Below, piece by piece: positions 26,171 through 34,902 of a stretch of 64,000 nt of DNA; position 1 is the first letter of the stretch, and every line of letters begins with the position of its first letter. The notes beneath the pieces were generated by a model that saw only the letters and a list, made by a program, of their open reading frames with translations, was not told the origin of the DNA and did not search any database. The translations under genes were made by a program, and so were the position numbers. Source of the DNA: Roseateles_B sp051857535 (GTDB taxonomy: Bacteria; Pseudomonadota; Gammaproteobacteria; Burkholderiales; Burkholderiaceae_C). Location: contig NZ_JBPZGY010000002.1 in NCBI RefSeq assembly GCF_051857535.1, forward strand, positions 310,001 through 374,000, given 5' to 3'.

Positions 26171-27400
26171 TTGTCAAAAATACTATTTGTTTCCTATGGC
26201 GGCGGGCACGTTGCCATGCTGGCGCCTGTGGCCAAAGCAATGCTGGACGCGGGGCAGCCGGTAGTGTTTCTGGCGCTGACGACGGCTGCCGTTCATTTGG
26301 CGCGGCTGAACATTCCCTTCATCGGCTACCGCCAGCTGCCAGGCGCAGACGATGAGGATGTGCAGGCCTATGGGCATCAGCTGGCCCAGTCACTGCCGGC
26401 GGGTGGCCCCGTGGCCATGGAAGAAACGGTGGCCTATCTGGGGCTGAATTACCGCGAACTTGTTCGGGCCCATGGTCAAGAACAGGCGGCATCGCTTTAC
26501 GCATCCAAAGGGCGGCAAGCATTTCTGCCGGTGAACCTGTTTGAGTCATGGCTGGCTGAATTGCGGCCTGCCGCGGTGATTGCCACGAATTCACCGCGCA
26601 GCGAGCAGGCGGCGCTTCTCGCTGCTGCGCGCCTGGGTATTCCATCGGTTTGCGCCGTGGATATCTTTGGTCTGCAGGAAGTGCAATGGATTGGACAGCC
26701 CGGCTACGGACAGCGGGTTTGTGTGCTGAATGAGCAGGTGCGGAGGATGTTCCTGAGTCATGGGCGACGTGAAGATGAGGTCGTCGTCACCGGGAATCCT
26801 GCGTTCCAGCGTCTGCAAACTGACCAGGCGCGTTGCGCCGGCTTGGCCTTGCGTGCCGAGCGTGCCTGGGGCGACGATGAGCGGGTCATTCTCTGGGCTT
26901 CTCAGATTGAGCCTGAGAAACATCCGTTCGCTGAACGATGGGGCGATCCCACGCTGCCCCGCCGGACCGAAGCCGAACTGCGGCATTTCGTTGCGAGCCA
27001 TCCAGGATTCCGGTTGGTGATTCGTTATCACCCCAGCGAGCGGGTGGAATTTTCAACCGGGCAGGACCGTGTTGACTTCAGTCCTTCTTCAGAGGACCTG
27101 GCGGCACTGCTGCATGCCGTCGACATGGTGGTTGTTACTGCTTCGACGGTGGGCCTGGAGGCCTATCTGGCTGGCCGCCCCGTAATTTCTGTAGATGCTT
27201 CGGTCTTCACGCCGGATGCTCCCTATAGCAGTATGGGGATTTCCGTCGGGGTTCAGGCGCCGGAAGACCTGGAAGCTGCCCTGCTGGAGATCGCACCCGA
27301 GGTGCGTGAGCACGCCGGTGCTGAAGAAGTGCATGAGGAAATGGCCGACATCGGCCCGACCCAGAAGATGGTCAGGATCATCGAGTCGATCCTGGTCTGA
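26171..27400 (+). CDS. GT-B-fold glycosyltransferase-like protein
   Basis: A 409-residue protein. The N-terminus KILFVSYGGGHVAMLAPVAKAM is a Rossmann strand with the glycine loop found in UDP-GlcNAc 2-epimerase/MurG/CDP-glycerophosphotransferase-like GT-B folds. The C-terminal part has VVVTASTVGLEAYLAGRPVI, the usual donor-binding region. TTG 26171 is preferred because GGAAG lies seven bases before it and the protein then begins at the first strand; an ATG at 26114 overlapping the previous gene lacks a ribosome site. It is the only dedicated glycosyltransferase I find in the locus, so it may add the nonulosonate. Confidence 0.7.
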   Translation: MSKILFVSYGGGHVAMLAPVAKAMLDAGQPVVFLALTTAAVHLARLNIPFIGYRQLPGADDEDVQAYGHQLAQSLPAGGPVAMEETVAYLGLNYRELVRAHGQEQAASLYASKGRQAFLPVNLFESWLAELRPAAVIATNSPRSEQAALLAAARLGIPSVCAVDIFGLQEVQWIGQPGYGQRVCVLNEQVRRMFLSHGRREDEVVVTGNPAFQRLQTDQARCAGLALRAERAWGDDERVILWASQIEPEKHPFAERWGDPTLPRRTEAELRHFVASHPGFRLVIRYHPSERVEFSTGQDRVDFSPSSEDLAALLHAVDMVVVTASTVGLEAYLAGRPVISVDASVFTPDAPYSSMGISVGVQAPEDLEAALLEIAPEVREHAGAEEVHEEMADIGPTQKMVRIIESILV

Positions 27401-27432
27401 ATGTTTTATTGCTGATTTCAAGGAGTGTGAGA

Positions 27433-28758
27433 ATGGAAAGAATTGCAGCGCCGCAGGAGATCGATAAGTCCAAGTATCTTGGCTCCGTCTTGGCGACCGA
27501 AACGAAATATGGTCTGCCGTCCGAGGTGGCTTTCTGCAAGCGGTGTGTGATATCGAACCAGCGTCCCAATTCCGCGGTTGAGTATTCGCATACCAAAGAG
27601 TCCAAAAAGAAGACGATTCACTTTGACGCGGAAGGCATCTGCGACGCCTGCCGCTTCGCCGAGAAGAAGCAGGGCGTCATTGACTGGGACGAGCGCGAGC
27701 GCCAATTGCGCGATCTGCTGGATCGTCACCGCAGCAAGGACGGCAGCTACGACTGCATCGTGCCGGGCTCCGGGGGCAAGGACAGCTTCTATGCGTCGCA
27801 CATCCTGCGCCACAAGTACGGCATGCATCCGCTGACGGTGACCTGGGCGCCGCACATCTACACCGAGTGGGGTTGGCGCAATTTCCAGCGCTGGATTCAC
27901 GCAGGCCATGACAACTACCTCATGACCCCGAATGGACGCGCCCATCGCCTGCTGACGCGTCTGGCCGTGGACAACCTCTTCCATCCTTTCCAGGCCTTCA
28001 TGTTCGGGCAGAAGGCCTTGGCGCCGAAGATGTCCCTGCTCTTCAACATCCCGCTGGTCATCTACGGTGAAAACGAGGCCGAGTACGGCAACCCGATCGG
28101 CGACACTGAGTCCGCCAAGCGCGACTGGTCCTACTTCACCGCCGAGGACCAATCCAAGGTGAGCCTGGGGGGCGTGGCCGTCACGGACCTGAAGAAGCAC
28201 TTCGGTCTGGAGCAGCATGACCTGACCCCCTATCTGCCGGCGAATCCCAATGAGATTGAGGAAAAGAAGACCGAGGTGCATTACCTGGGCTACTACCTCA
28301 AGTGGCACCCTCAGGCCTGCTACTACTACTCGGTGGAGCACGGCGGGTTCGAGGCGTCGCCTGAGCGCACGCCCGGCACCTACAGCAAGTACAACAGCAT
28401 CGACGACCGCATCGACGATTTCCACTACTACACGACCGGCGTCAAGTTTGGCCTGGGCCGTGCCACCTATGACGCAGCCCAGGAAATCCGCTCGGGAGAC
28501 ATCCTTCGCGATGAAGGCGTCGCGCTGGTCAGGCGCTATGACCATGAGTTCCCCGAGCGCTTCGCCGAGGAAATTTTCAAGTACCTGAGCATCCCCGCGA
28601 ACGAGTTCCCCGAGGCCAGCAAGATGTTCGAGCAGCCCATCATGACGCGCGAGTACTTCACGCGCCTGGCGGACTCTTTCCGTTCGCCCCACCTGTGGAA
28701 GTGGGAGGACGAGCAGTGGAAGCTGCGTCATGCCGTGTGGCATCCGGACACAAAGTAA
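27433..28758 (+). CDS. N-acetyl sugar amidotransferase (PseA/WbpG-like)
   Basis: A 441-residue enzyme of the family that converts an acetamido group of an activated sugar or nonulosonate into acetamidino. It has Cys35-x2-Cys38 and Cys70-x2-Cys73, a likely zinc site, and an ATP pyrophosphatase loop SGGKDS (113-118). AGGAG lies seven bases before the ATG at 27433. Three bases downstream begins a HisF-like gene, then a HisH-like gene, the same trio as WbpG-HisF2-HisH2 of Pseudomonas aeruginosa O5, where the His proteins supply ammonia from glutamine. The substrate here is probably a legionaminic-type sugar. Confidence 0.9.
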   Translation: MERIAAPQEIDKSKYLGSVLATETKYGLPSEVAFCKRCVISNQRPNSAVEYSHTKESKKKTIHFDAEGICDACRFAEKKQGVIDWDERERQLRDLLDRHRSKDGSYDCIVPGSGGKDSFYASHILRHKYGMHPLTVTWAPHIYTEWGWRNFQRWIHAGHDNYLMTPNGRAHRLLTRLAVDNLFHPFQAFMFGQKALAPKMSLLFNIPLVIYGENEAEYGNPIGDTESAKRDWSYFTAEDQSKVSLGGVAVTDLKKHFGLEQHDLTPYLPANPNEIEEKKTEVHYLGYYLKWHPQACYYYSVEHGGFEASPERTPGTYSKYNSIDDRIDDFHYYTTGVKFGLGRATYDAAQEIRSGDILRDEGVALVRRYDHEFPERFAEEIFKYLSIPANEFPEASKMFEQPIMTREYFTRLADSFRSPHLWKWEDEQWKLRHAVWHPDTK

Positions 28759-28761
28759 GTC

Positions 28762-29523
28762 ATGAGCAACCTCCGCATCATTCCGCGCCTCGACATCAAG
28801 GGGCCGAACCTCATCAAGGGTGTTCGGCTCGAAGGGCTGCGTGTCATCGGTGATCCCCAGGAGCACGCCGTTCGCTACTACGAAGAGGGTGCTGACGAGC
28901 TCATCTACATGGACATCGTGGCGAGCCTGTACGGTCGCAACAACCTGAGCGACATCGTCAAGAAGGCGGCCCGCGACGTGTTCGTGCCCATCACGGTGGG
29001 GGGCGGTATCCGATCGGTCGATGACGCTCGCGACATTCTCCGCTCAGGCGCCGACAAGGTGGCGATCAATACCGCTGCGGTGGCCCGTCCGGAGCTGGTC
29101 CGCGAAGTGGCGCGCCGCTTTGGTTCGCAGGCCATGGTGCTGTCCATCGAAGCCAAGCAGATCGCGCCTGGCAAGTGGGAGGCCTATTCCGACAATGGCC
29201 GCGAGCGGACGGGCCTGGACGTGCTGGCCTGGGTGACTCAGGGCGTCGAGCTCGGGGCCGGCGAAGTGCTGGTCACTTCGGTGGACCGCGAGGGCACGCG
29301 GCAGGGGTTTGACCTGGAGCTGGTGCGCGCGATCAGTGCCGCGGTTCCGGTGCCCGTCATCGCCAGCGGTGGCATGGGGTCCGTGCAGCATTTCGTTCAG
29401 GCGGCTCAGGAGGGCCTGGCCGACGCGATTGCCATGGCGGACGTGCTTCACTACAAGCGCCTCACACTGGGAGAGATTCGCACCGCTGCTCAGGGTGCTG
29501 GCCTCCCCGTTCGAAAGTTCTGA
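28762..29523 (+). CDS. HisF-like ammonia-channel partner of the sugar amidotransferase (HisF2 type)
   Basis: A 253-residue TIM barrel that matches histidine-pathway HisF along its whole length: Asp11 in RLDIKGP, phosphate loops TVGGGI and ASGGMG, Asp51 and SVDREGT. In genuine HisF a second catalytic Asp130 lies in an AIDAKR-type motif. Here the motif is SIEAKQ, so residue 130 is Glu. This supports a role as an ammonia conduit rather than an imidazole-glycerol-phosphate cyclase. No other his genes are near. It sits three bases from each neighbour in the amidotransferase trio. Confidence 0.88.
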   Translation: MSNLRIIPRLDIKGPNLIKGVRLEGLRVIGDPQEHAVRYYEEGADELIYMDIVASLYGRNNLSDIVKKAARDVFVPITVGGGIRSVDDARDILRSGADKVAINTAAVARPELVREVARRFGSQAMVLSIEAKQIAPGKWEAYSDNGRERTGLDVLAWVTQGVELGAGEVLVTSVDREGTRQGFDLELVRAISAAVPVPVIASGGMGSVQHFVQAAQEGLADAIAMADVLHYKRLTLGEIRTAAQGAGLPVRKF

Positions 29524-29526
29524 TCC

Positions 29527-30183
29527 ATGAGCCAGAGTTCAAATGCCAAAGTCACGATCCTTGACTACGGGATGTGCAATCTTTTCAACGTGGTGCGTGC
29601 CTTCGAGCATTGCGGCGCAGATGTGCAGGTGACCGAAGACCCTCGGCAGGCGCTGTCCGCCGAGCGTCTGGTGGTGCCCGGCGTCGGGGCCTTCAAAGAC
29701 AGCATTCGCGAAGTCACCGAACGTGGCTTCGGGGACGCCATCAAGGACTTTGTGGGGACGCAGCGTCCGCTGTTTGGCATCTGTGTGGGCATGCAGATCC
29801 TCTTCGATGCCAGCGAAGAGTTTGGCGAACACGCCGGCCTGGGTATCCTGCCGGGGCGCGTCAAAGCGATTCCTGCGCTCACCGTCGACGGGGCCGCACA
29901 GCGGGTGCCGCACATCGGGTGGAACCACCTGCAGGCGCCGGTGGGGCGCTCGTGGCAAGGCAGCCTGCTCGCGCCCTTTGACGGGCAGTCTCCAGCGGTG
30001 TACTTCGTGCACTCCTTCGCAGCTGCACCGGAGCGCGACGAGGATCGGCTGGCTGACTGCCATTACGGCGGGCACCGGATCTGCGCCGCCGTGCAGCGCG
30101 GCAATGTGATGGCCACGCAGTTCCATCCGGAGCGCAGCGGCGATGGCGGGCTGAACATCGTTCGGCAGTTCCTCCGCATGTGA
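29527..30183 (+). CDS. HisH-like glutaminase subunit (HisH2 type)
   Basis: A 218-residue class I glutamine amidotransferase. The triad is intact: Cys86 in GICVGMQ, and His200 and Glu202 in QFHPERS. The start MSQSSNAKVTILDYGMCNLFNV matches HisH. It should hydrolyse glutamine and pass ammonia through the HisF-like barrel to the PseA/WbpG-like synthetase. It follows the HisF-like gene by three bases, and 58 bases separate it from the oxidoreductase gene, so it ends the amidotransferase module. Confidence 0.88.
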   Translation: MSQSSNAKVTILDYGMCNLFNVVRAFEHCGADVQVTEDPRQALSAERLVVPGVGAFKDSIREVTERGFGDAIKDFVGTQRPLFGICVGMQILFDASEEFGEHAGLGILPGRVKAIPALTVDGAAQRVPHIGWNHLQAPVGRSWQGSLLAPFDGQSPAVYFVHSFAAAPERDEDRLADCHYGGHRICAAVQRGNVMATQFHPERSGDGGLNIVRQFLRM

Positions 30184-30241
30184 TGGAGCGAGCCTTGCCG
30201 CAGTTCACGTCATGCAAGTACCCGCACGGAGACCGTAGGTG

Positions 30242-31234
30242 ATGAAAGTCCTGCTGGTGGGAACAGGGTCGATCGGCCGACGGCATCTGGCGAGCCTTCG
30301 ACGGCTGCGGGGAGACCTGCTCGTCGACGTACTCCGGGAAGGCGGGCGCGCGGCAGACCAAAGCACCGAGGGACTGGGCGACGGCGTGTCGGTCGTGACT
30401 GATCTGGACCGGGCTCTGGCCCGGCGCCCCGATCTCATGGTCATCGCCAACCCCAGCGCATTGCACCTGCGCTATTTGCTGGCGGCCGTCGAGCACCGCA
30501 TACCGTTCTATGCGGAGAAGCCCGTCCTCACGACTCAGGCGGATGTGCTGGAGCTGAAGCGGTGCATCGACCGTGCGCGGCCGGGCACGGTCCCCAGCAT
30601 GGTGGGCTGCAATCTGCGATTCCTGCCCTCACTGCGGGCCCTGCGGACGCAGATCGAAAGCGGCGAGCTGGGGCGCGTGATTCGCGCCAGCTTCGAGGCC
30701 GGCCAATGGTTGCCCGACTGGCGGCCTGCCAGCGACTACCGCGCCAGCTACAGCGCCAAGCCGGCGCTGGGCGGTGGTGTCGCACTGGACCTGATCCATG
30801 AGGTGGATGCGGCGCGCTGGCTGCTGGGCGACTTTTCGATGGTCTCGGGGCAGTTCTGGCGCGGATCGTCGCTGGAGATCGAGACCGAGGACTGCGCCTG
30901 TTTGCTGATGAAGGCGGCAAGCGGCCCGGTGGCGACGGTCCAGCTGGACTACGTCAGCCGGCAGCCCTTCCGGCGCTATCGCTTGGTCGGGGATCAGGCG
31001 AGCGCTGAATGGGACCTGCCTGGCCGCTATGTGGCGGTGTCCACGGCACAGGGTCGCCGCGAGTTGCCACTGGGGCCGGATGCCTTCGATGTCAGCCAGA
31101 CCTACATCGCCGCCATGTCGGAGCTGCTGTCGGCCATCCAGGCCGGTACGACAAGCTCTCAACCGATTGAAGAAGGCCTGGCCTCGCTGGAGCTGGTGCT
31201 TCGCGCCAAGGCCTCTGCGTCCCTCCCAACATGA
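30242..31234 (+). CDS. Gfo/Idh/MocA family oxidoreductase
   Basis: A 330-residue NAD(P)-dependent dehydrogenase. The N-terminal Rossmann motif is VGTGSIGRRHL (6-16), the typical YAEKPV stands at about 90-95, and the substrate half contains GGGVALDLIHEVD with the usual Asp/His. ATG 30242 is used; a GTG three bases earlier would add one residue. Its stop overlaps the start of the CMP-nonulosonate synthetase by four bases (ATGA), so its product is probably needed in the same pathway. The reaction is not predictable. Confidence 0.85.
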   Translation: MKVLLVGTGSIGRRHLASLRRLRGDLLVDVLREGGRAADQSTEGLGDGVSVVTDLDRALARRPDLMVIANPSALHLRYLLAAVEHRIPFYAEKPVLTTQADVLELKRCIDRARPGTVPSMVGCNLRFLPSLRALRTQIESGELGRVIRASFEAGQWLPDWRPASDYRASYSAKPALGGGVALDLIHEVDAARWLLGDFSMVSGQFWRGSSLEIETEDCACLLMKAASGPVATVQLDYVSRQPFRRYRLVGDQASAEWDLPGRYVAVSTAQGRRELPLGPDAFDVSQTYIAAMSELLSAIQAGTTSSQPIEEGLASLELVLRAKASASLPT

Positions 31235-31935
31235 AGACCATTGCAACCATCTGCGCCAGAGGCGGCTCCGTCGGGGTGCCTCGCAAGAACATCCTGCCGG
31301 TGGGCGGCAAACCGCTGATCGCCCACACCATCGAGCAGGCCCTGGCCGTCCCGGGGATTGACGTCGTCTACGTCTCGACCGATTGCCCGGACATCGCCGA
31401 GGTCGCGAAGGCGCATGGGGCACGCGTGCCCTTCCTGCGGCCGGCGGAACTGGCCACGAGCACGGCCGCCAAGATTCCGGTGATCCAGCACCTCTGCGAT
31501 TGGGTCGAGGCGAACGAGGGGCATTTCGACCGGCTCATCGACCTGGATCCGACCTCGCCGCTGCGCCTCATCGAAGACATCGAGGCCTGCCTCTCGCTGC
31601 TGGACGACGAGACGGACGCCGTCATCACGGCTTTCGAGTCCGAGAAGAATCCGTACTTCAACATGGTCGAGAGAAAGGCCGATGGCCATGTCGGACTGGT
31701 CTGCGACCAGCAGGGCGGCGTCGTGGCTCGCCAGCTGGCGCCGCGTGTCTACTCGATGAATGCGTCGATCTACGTCTGGCACCGGCACACCCTGTCGAAG
31801 GGCCTGTGGAATGGGCGCCTGAAGCTGCACGTGATGCCCCGGGAGCGGTCGATCGACATCGACAGCCCTCTGGACTTGAAGATCGTTGAAATGCTGCTGG
31901 CGGATCGCGCCGCCGGCATGGGAGCACAGGGATGA
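31231..31935 (+). CDS. CMP-nonulosonate (acylneuraminate) cytidylyltransferase
   Basis: Activates a nonulosonic acid with CTP to give the CMP-sugar donor. The product has 234 residues, as in NeuA, LegF and PseF. The nucleotide-binding signature RGGSVGVPRKN (11-21) is intact, VSTDCPDIAEVAKAHGA follows, and the metal-binding Asp lies in SIDIDSPLDL near the C-terminus. The gene overlaps both neighbours by four bases. Context (PglE/PglD-like plus NeuC and NeuB) favours a legionaminic-type rather than pseudaminic-type substrate. Confidence 0.9.
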   Translation: MKTIATICARGGSVGVPRKNILPVGGKPLIAHTIEQALAVPGIDVVYVSTDCPDIAEVAKAHGARVPFLRPAELATSTAAKIPVIQHLCDWVEANEGHFDRLIDLDPTSPLRLIEDIEACLSLLDDETDAVITAFESEKNPYFNMVERKADGHVGLVCDQQGGVVARQLAPRVYSMNASIYVWHRHTLSKGLWNGRLKLHVMPRERSIDIDSPLDLKIVEMLLADRAAGMGAQG

Positions 31936-32720
31936 ATCGTTTTTCTCTAGAGGGCAAGCGGGTCGTGGTCACCGGAGCGGCCGGCATCCTGGGGCAGGTG
32001 TTCTGCCGTGAGCTGCTGGACAGCGGGGCGCATGTCGTGGCCATCGATGCACAGCAGGCGGCGCTGGATGCCCTGCGGGAGCAGCTGCCATCGGACCGGC
32101 TGGAAGTGCATTGCGCGGACATCCGTGAGCGAGCGCAGATTGCCGAGATCCGTGCGAGCCTCATGGCACGCCATGGCCGCATCGACGGGCTGCTGAACAA
32201 CGCGGCCACCAAGAGTCCCAACTTCTTCGAGCCCTTCGAGACCTTCCCACTGGAGGACTGGGACCACGTGATGTCGGTGAACCTCAAGGGCGCCATGGTC
32301 TGCTGCCAGGAGTTCGGTGCCGTCATGGCCGAGCAAGGCCATGGCAGTGTCGTCAATGTGCTGTCCATCTACGGCATTGCGGCGCCGGACCAGCGCATCT
32401 ACGAGGGCTCGGAGTACCTCGGCCGAACCATCAACACCCCGGCGGTCTACAGCGCCAGCAAGGCGGGCCTTTGGGGCTTGACGCACTACCTGTCGAGTTA
32501 CTGGGGGCAGCGCAATGTACGCGTCAACGCCCTGACGCCGGGTGGCATCCAGAGCGGCCAGAACCAGACCTTCACCGATCGCTACAGCCAGCGCGTGCCC
32601 ATGGGTCGCATGGGACAGGCCGATGATCTGGTGGGGGCATTGGTGTACCTGATGTCCGACGCGTCTTCCTACGTCACTGGCCAGAACATCGTGGTCGATG
32701 GCGGCCTGACAGCCTGGTGA
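31932..32720 (+). CDS. Short-chain dehydrogenase/reductase of the nonulosonate operon
   Basis: A 262-residue classical SDR. The cofactor motif is TGAAGILG (14-21), followed by NNAA, the catalytic Ser in LSIYG and the YSASK motif with catalytic Tyr and Lys. SDRs in the same position, between a CMP-nonulosonate synthetase and NeuB-like synthase, are known in nonulosonate loci (PtmA of Campylobacter is an example), but the reaction is not certain. It overlaps the cytidylyltransferase by four bases. NeuB follows within a few bases. Confidence 0.87.
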   Translation: MNRFSLEGKRVVVTGAAGILGQVFCRELLDSGAHVVAIDAQQAALDALREQLPSDRLEVHCADIRERAQIAEIRASLMARHGRIDGLLNNAATKSPNFFEPFETFPLEDWDHVMSVNLKGAMVCCQEFGAVMAEQGHGSVVNVLSIYGIAAPDQRIYEGSEYLGRTINTPAVYSASKAGLWGLTHYLSSYWGQRNVRVNALTPGGIQSGQNQTFTDRYSQRVPMGRMGQADDLVGALVYLMSDASSYVTGQNIVVDGGLTAW

Positions 32721-32725
32721 TTCCG

Positions 32726-33766
32726 ATGTCCAAGACCTTTGTCATCGCCGAAGCGGGCGTGAACCACAACGGTTCCGAGGCCCTGGCCCTGCAGCTGGTT
32801 GAGACGGCCGCGCGCTGCGGTGCAGACGCCGTCAAGTTCCAGACCTTCACCGCCGACAAGCTGGTGCGCAAGGGGGCCGAGAAGGCCGCCTACCAGAAGG
32901 AGGCCACCGGGGACGGGGATCAGCACAGCATGCTCAAGCAGCTGGAGATGTCGCCTGCGCTGCACCGGACGCTGATGCAGCGCTGCGAGGCTGTGGGCAT
33001 CGAGTTCATGTCCACCCCCTTCGACGAGGAGGCGGCGGACTTCCTGCTTTCGCTGGGCATGCGCCGCATCAAGGTGCCCTCGGGCGAAATCACCAACACG
33101 CCCTTTCTGCGCTTCCTGGCAGCGAAGAACGTGCCGCTGATCGTGTCCTCGGGCATGGCCACGCTGGAGGAGGTGGAGCAGGCCGTCGCCGTGATCGCGC
33201 AGGAGCGCGCACGCCTGGGTCTGACGCAGCCGCTGGGCGAGATGCTGACGCTGCTGCATTGCACCTCCAACTATCCGGCCAGTCCTGCGGACGTGAATCT
33301 GCGCGCGATGCAGACCATGGCGCAGGCCACGGGCCTGCCGGTCGGCTACTCCGACCACACCCTGGGCCTGGCGGTCTCCACGGCCGCCGTGGCCCTGGGA
33401 GCGACCGTCATCGAGAAACACTTCACCATGGACAAGGCCCTGCCCGGCCCGGACCATCCCGCCTCGCTGGATCCGCAGGAACTGGGCCAGCTGGTGGCGC
33501 AGGTGCGTGCCGCCGAGCAGGCGCTGGGTTCGGCCGTCAAGGCGCCCGTGGCGTCGGAGCTGCCGGTGCGTGCGCTGGTGCGCCGCAGCGTGAGCCTGGC
33601 GCGGGACATGGCTGCGGGGCAGCCACTGCGCGCCCAGGACCTCTGCCTGCTGCGTCCCGGCACGGGCATCCCTCCTGCCGAGCTGGAGGCCGTGATCGGC
33701 CGCGCGCTCAGCCGGGCCCTGCCGGCCGGCAGCACGCTGGCCTGGGCCGACCTGGAGACGCCGTGA
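32726..33766 (+). CDS. Nonulosonic acid synthase (NeuB/LegI family)
   Basis: Condenses phosphoenolpyruvate with a 6-carbon amino sugar to give a nonulosonic acid. The product has 346 residues. The N-terminal TIM barrel (MSKTFVIAEAGVNHNGS, KFQTFTADKLV, STPFDEEAADFL, PSGEITN, EKHFTMD) is followed by the C-terminal antifreeze-like SAF domain from about 285. ATG 32726 gives the family N-terminus; GTG 32717 overlapping the SDR stop would add three residues. The stop overlaps the next gene by four bases (GTGA). Confidence 0.92.
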   Translation: MSKTFVIAEAGVNHNGSEALALQLVETAARCGADAVKFQTFTADKLVRKGAEKAAYQKEATGDGDQHSMLKQLEMSPALHRTLMQRCEAVGIEFMSTPFDEEAADFLLSLGMRRIKVPSGEITNTPFLRFLAAKNVPLIVSSGMATLEEVEQAVAVIAQERARLGLTQPLGEMLTLLHCTSNYPASPADVNLRAMQTMAQATGLPVGYSDHTLGLAVSTAAVALGATVIEKHFTMDKALPGPDHPASLDPQELGQLVAQVRAAEQALGSAVKAPVASELPVRALVRRSVSLARDMAAGQPLRAQDLCLLRPGTGIPPAELEAVIGRALSRALPAGSTLAWADLETP

Positions 33767-34902
33767 GCGCACCGCGACACCTCTGCTACCTGACGGGCAC
33801 CCGGGCCGACTTCGGCCTGATGGCCTCCACCCTGCGCCTGCTCGACGCCGATCCGCGCTTCGCGCTGAGCGTGCTGGTGACGGGCATGCACCTGGCCCCG
33901 GAATTCGGGCTGACGGTGCGCGAGATCGAGGCCGAGGGCTTTGACATCCAGGGCCGTGTGGCCTGCGAGATGGCCCACGCGGACGGTGGGCAGATGGCGC
34001 GCAACATCGGCCTGATGCTGCAGGGCTTTGTCGACGTCCTGCAGCAGCGCCGCCCCGAGGCCCTGCTGGTACTGGGCGACCGTGGCGAGATGCTGGCGGG
34101 GGCCCTGGCCGCGGCCCATCTGGGCATTCCTGTCGTGCACCTGCATGGCGGGGAGCGCTCGGGCACGGTGGATGAGCCGGTCCGCCATGCCATCTCCAAG
34201 CTCTCGCATCTGCACCTGACGGCCACGGCCGACGCCCGCGACCGCCTGATCCGAATGGGCGAGAGGCCGGATCGCATCACCGTCGTCGGGGCGCCGGGCC
34301 TGGACGGCCTGACGGCGCTGGCGAACCGCGGTCGCGCTGAGCTCTGCGCGCAGGAAGGGTTGGACCCCGCCGCGCGCCTGGCCCTGCTGGTGTTCCACCC
34401 GGTGCTGCAGGAAGCGGCGCTGGCCGGGGAGCAGATGCGCCTGATCGCCCAGACCCTGACCGACACGGGCCATGCGGTGCTGGCCCTGATGCCCAACGCC
34501 GACGCCGGCAGCGCCGAGGTGCGTGCTGCCCTGCAGGCCTTCGCCACGCCGGGCCGCTTCGTCGTGAAGACGCACCTGCCCCGGCCCGAGTTCGTCGCCT
34601 GGATGGCGCAGGCTGACGTCATGGTTGGCAACTCCTCCAGCGGCATCATCGAGGCCGCGAGCTTCGGCACCCCGGTGATCAATCTGGGCAGCCGTCAGAA
34701 CATGCGCGAGCGCAATGCGAACGTGCAGGACCTGCCGATCGAGGCCGCGGCTCTGCGTGCCGCCCTGGCCGGCGTTCCTCCCAGGCCTGCGCCTCCGCAC
34801 GTGAACGTGTACGGGGACGGCCGGACCGGGCCCCGCATCGTCGACCACCTGGCCTCAGTCGCCCTGACGCCGGACCTGATGGACAAGTGCAATGCGTACT
34901 GA
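33763..34902 (+). CDS. Hydrolysing UDP-N-acetylglucosamine 2-epimerase (NeuC/LegG family)
   Basis: Removes UDP with inversion at C2, giving the free mannose-type sugar used by the NeuB-like synthase. The product has 379 residues, starting GTG at 33763 with MSAPRHLCYLTGTRADFGL, the usual NeuC beginning. LLVLGDRGEMLAGALAA, HLHGGERSGTVDE and GNSSSGIIEAASFGTPVINLG are the family signatures. A much longer upstream open frame inside neuB is an artefact of high GC. The gene overlaps neuB by four bases and the acetyltransferase by eleven. Confidence 0.92.
   Translation: MSAPRHLCYLTGTRADFGLMASTLRLLDADPRFALSVLVTGMHLAPEFGLTVREIEAEGFDIQGRVACEMAHADGGQMARNIGLMLQGFVDVLQQRRPEALLVLGDRGEMLAGALAAAHLGIPVVHLHGGERSGTVDEPVRHAISKLSHLHLTATADARDRLIRMGERPDRITVVGAPGLDGLTALANRGRAELCAQEGLDPAARLALLVFHPVLQEAALAGEQMRLIAQTLTDTGHAVLALMPNADAGSAEVRAALQAFATPGRFVVKTHLPRPEFVAWMAQADVMVGNSSSGIIEAASFGTPVINLGSRQNMRERNANVQDLPIEAAALRAALAGVPPRPAPPHVNVYGDGRTGPRIVDHLASVALTPDLMDKCNAY

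Noticed and set aside
28762..30183. HisF and HisH of histidine biosynthesis.
   Set aside because: No other his genes are near, the pair follows a PseA/WbpG-like gene with 3-base gaps, and HisF residue 130 is Glu.
33259..33762. N-terminal extension of the NeuC-like gene inside neuB.
   Set aside because: The extension is out-of-frame neuB sequence; GTG 33763 gives the family N-terminus and a four-base overlap.
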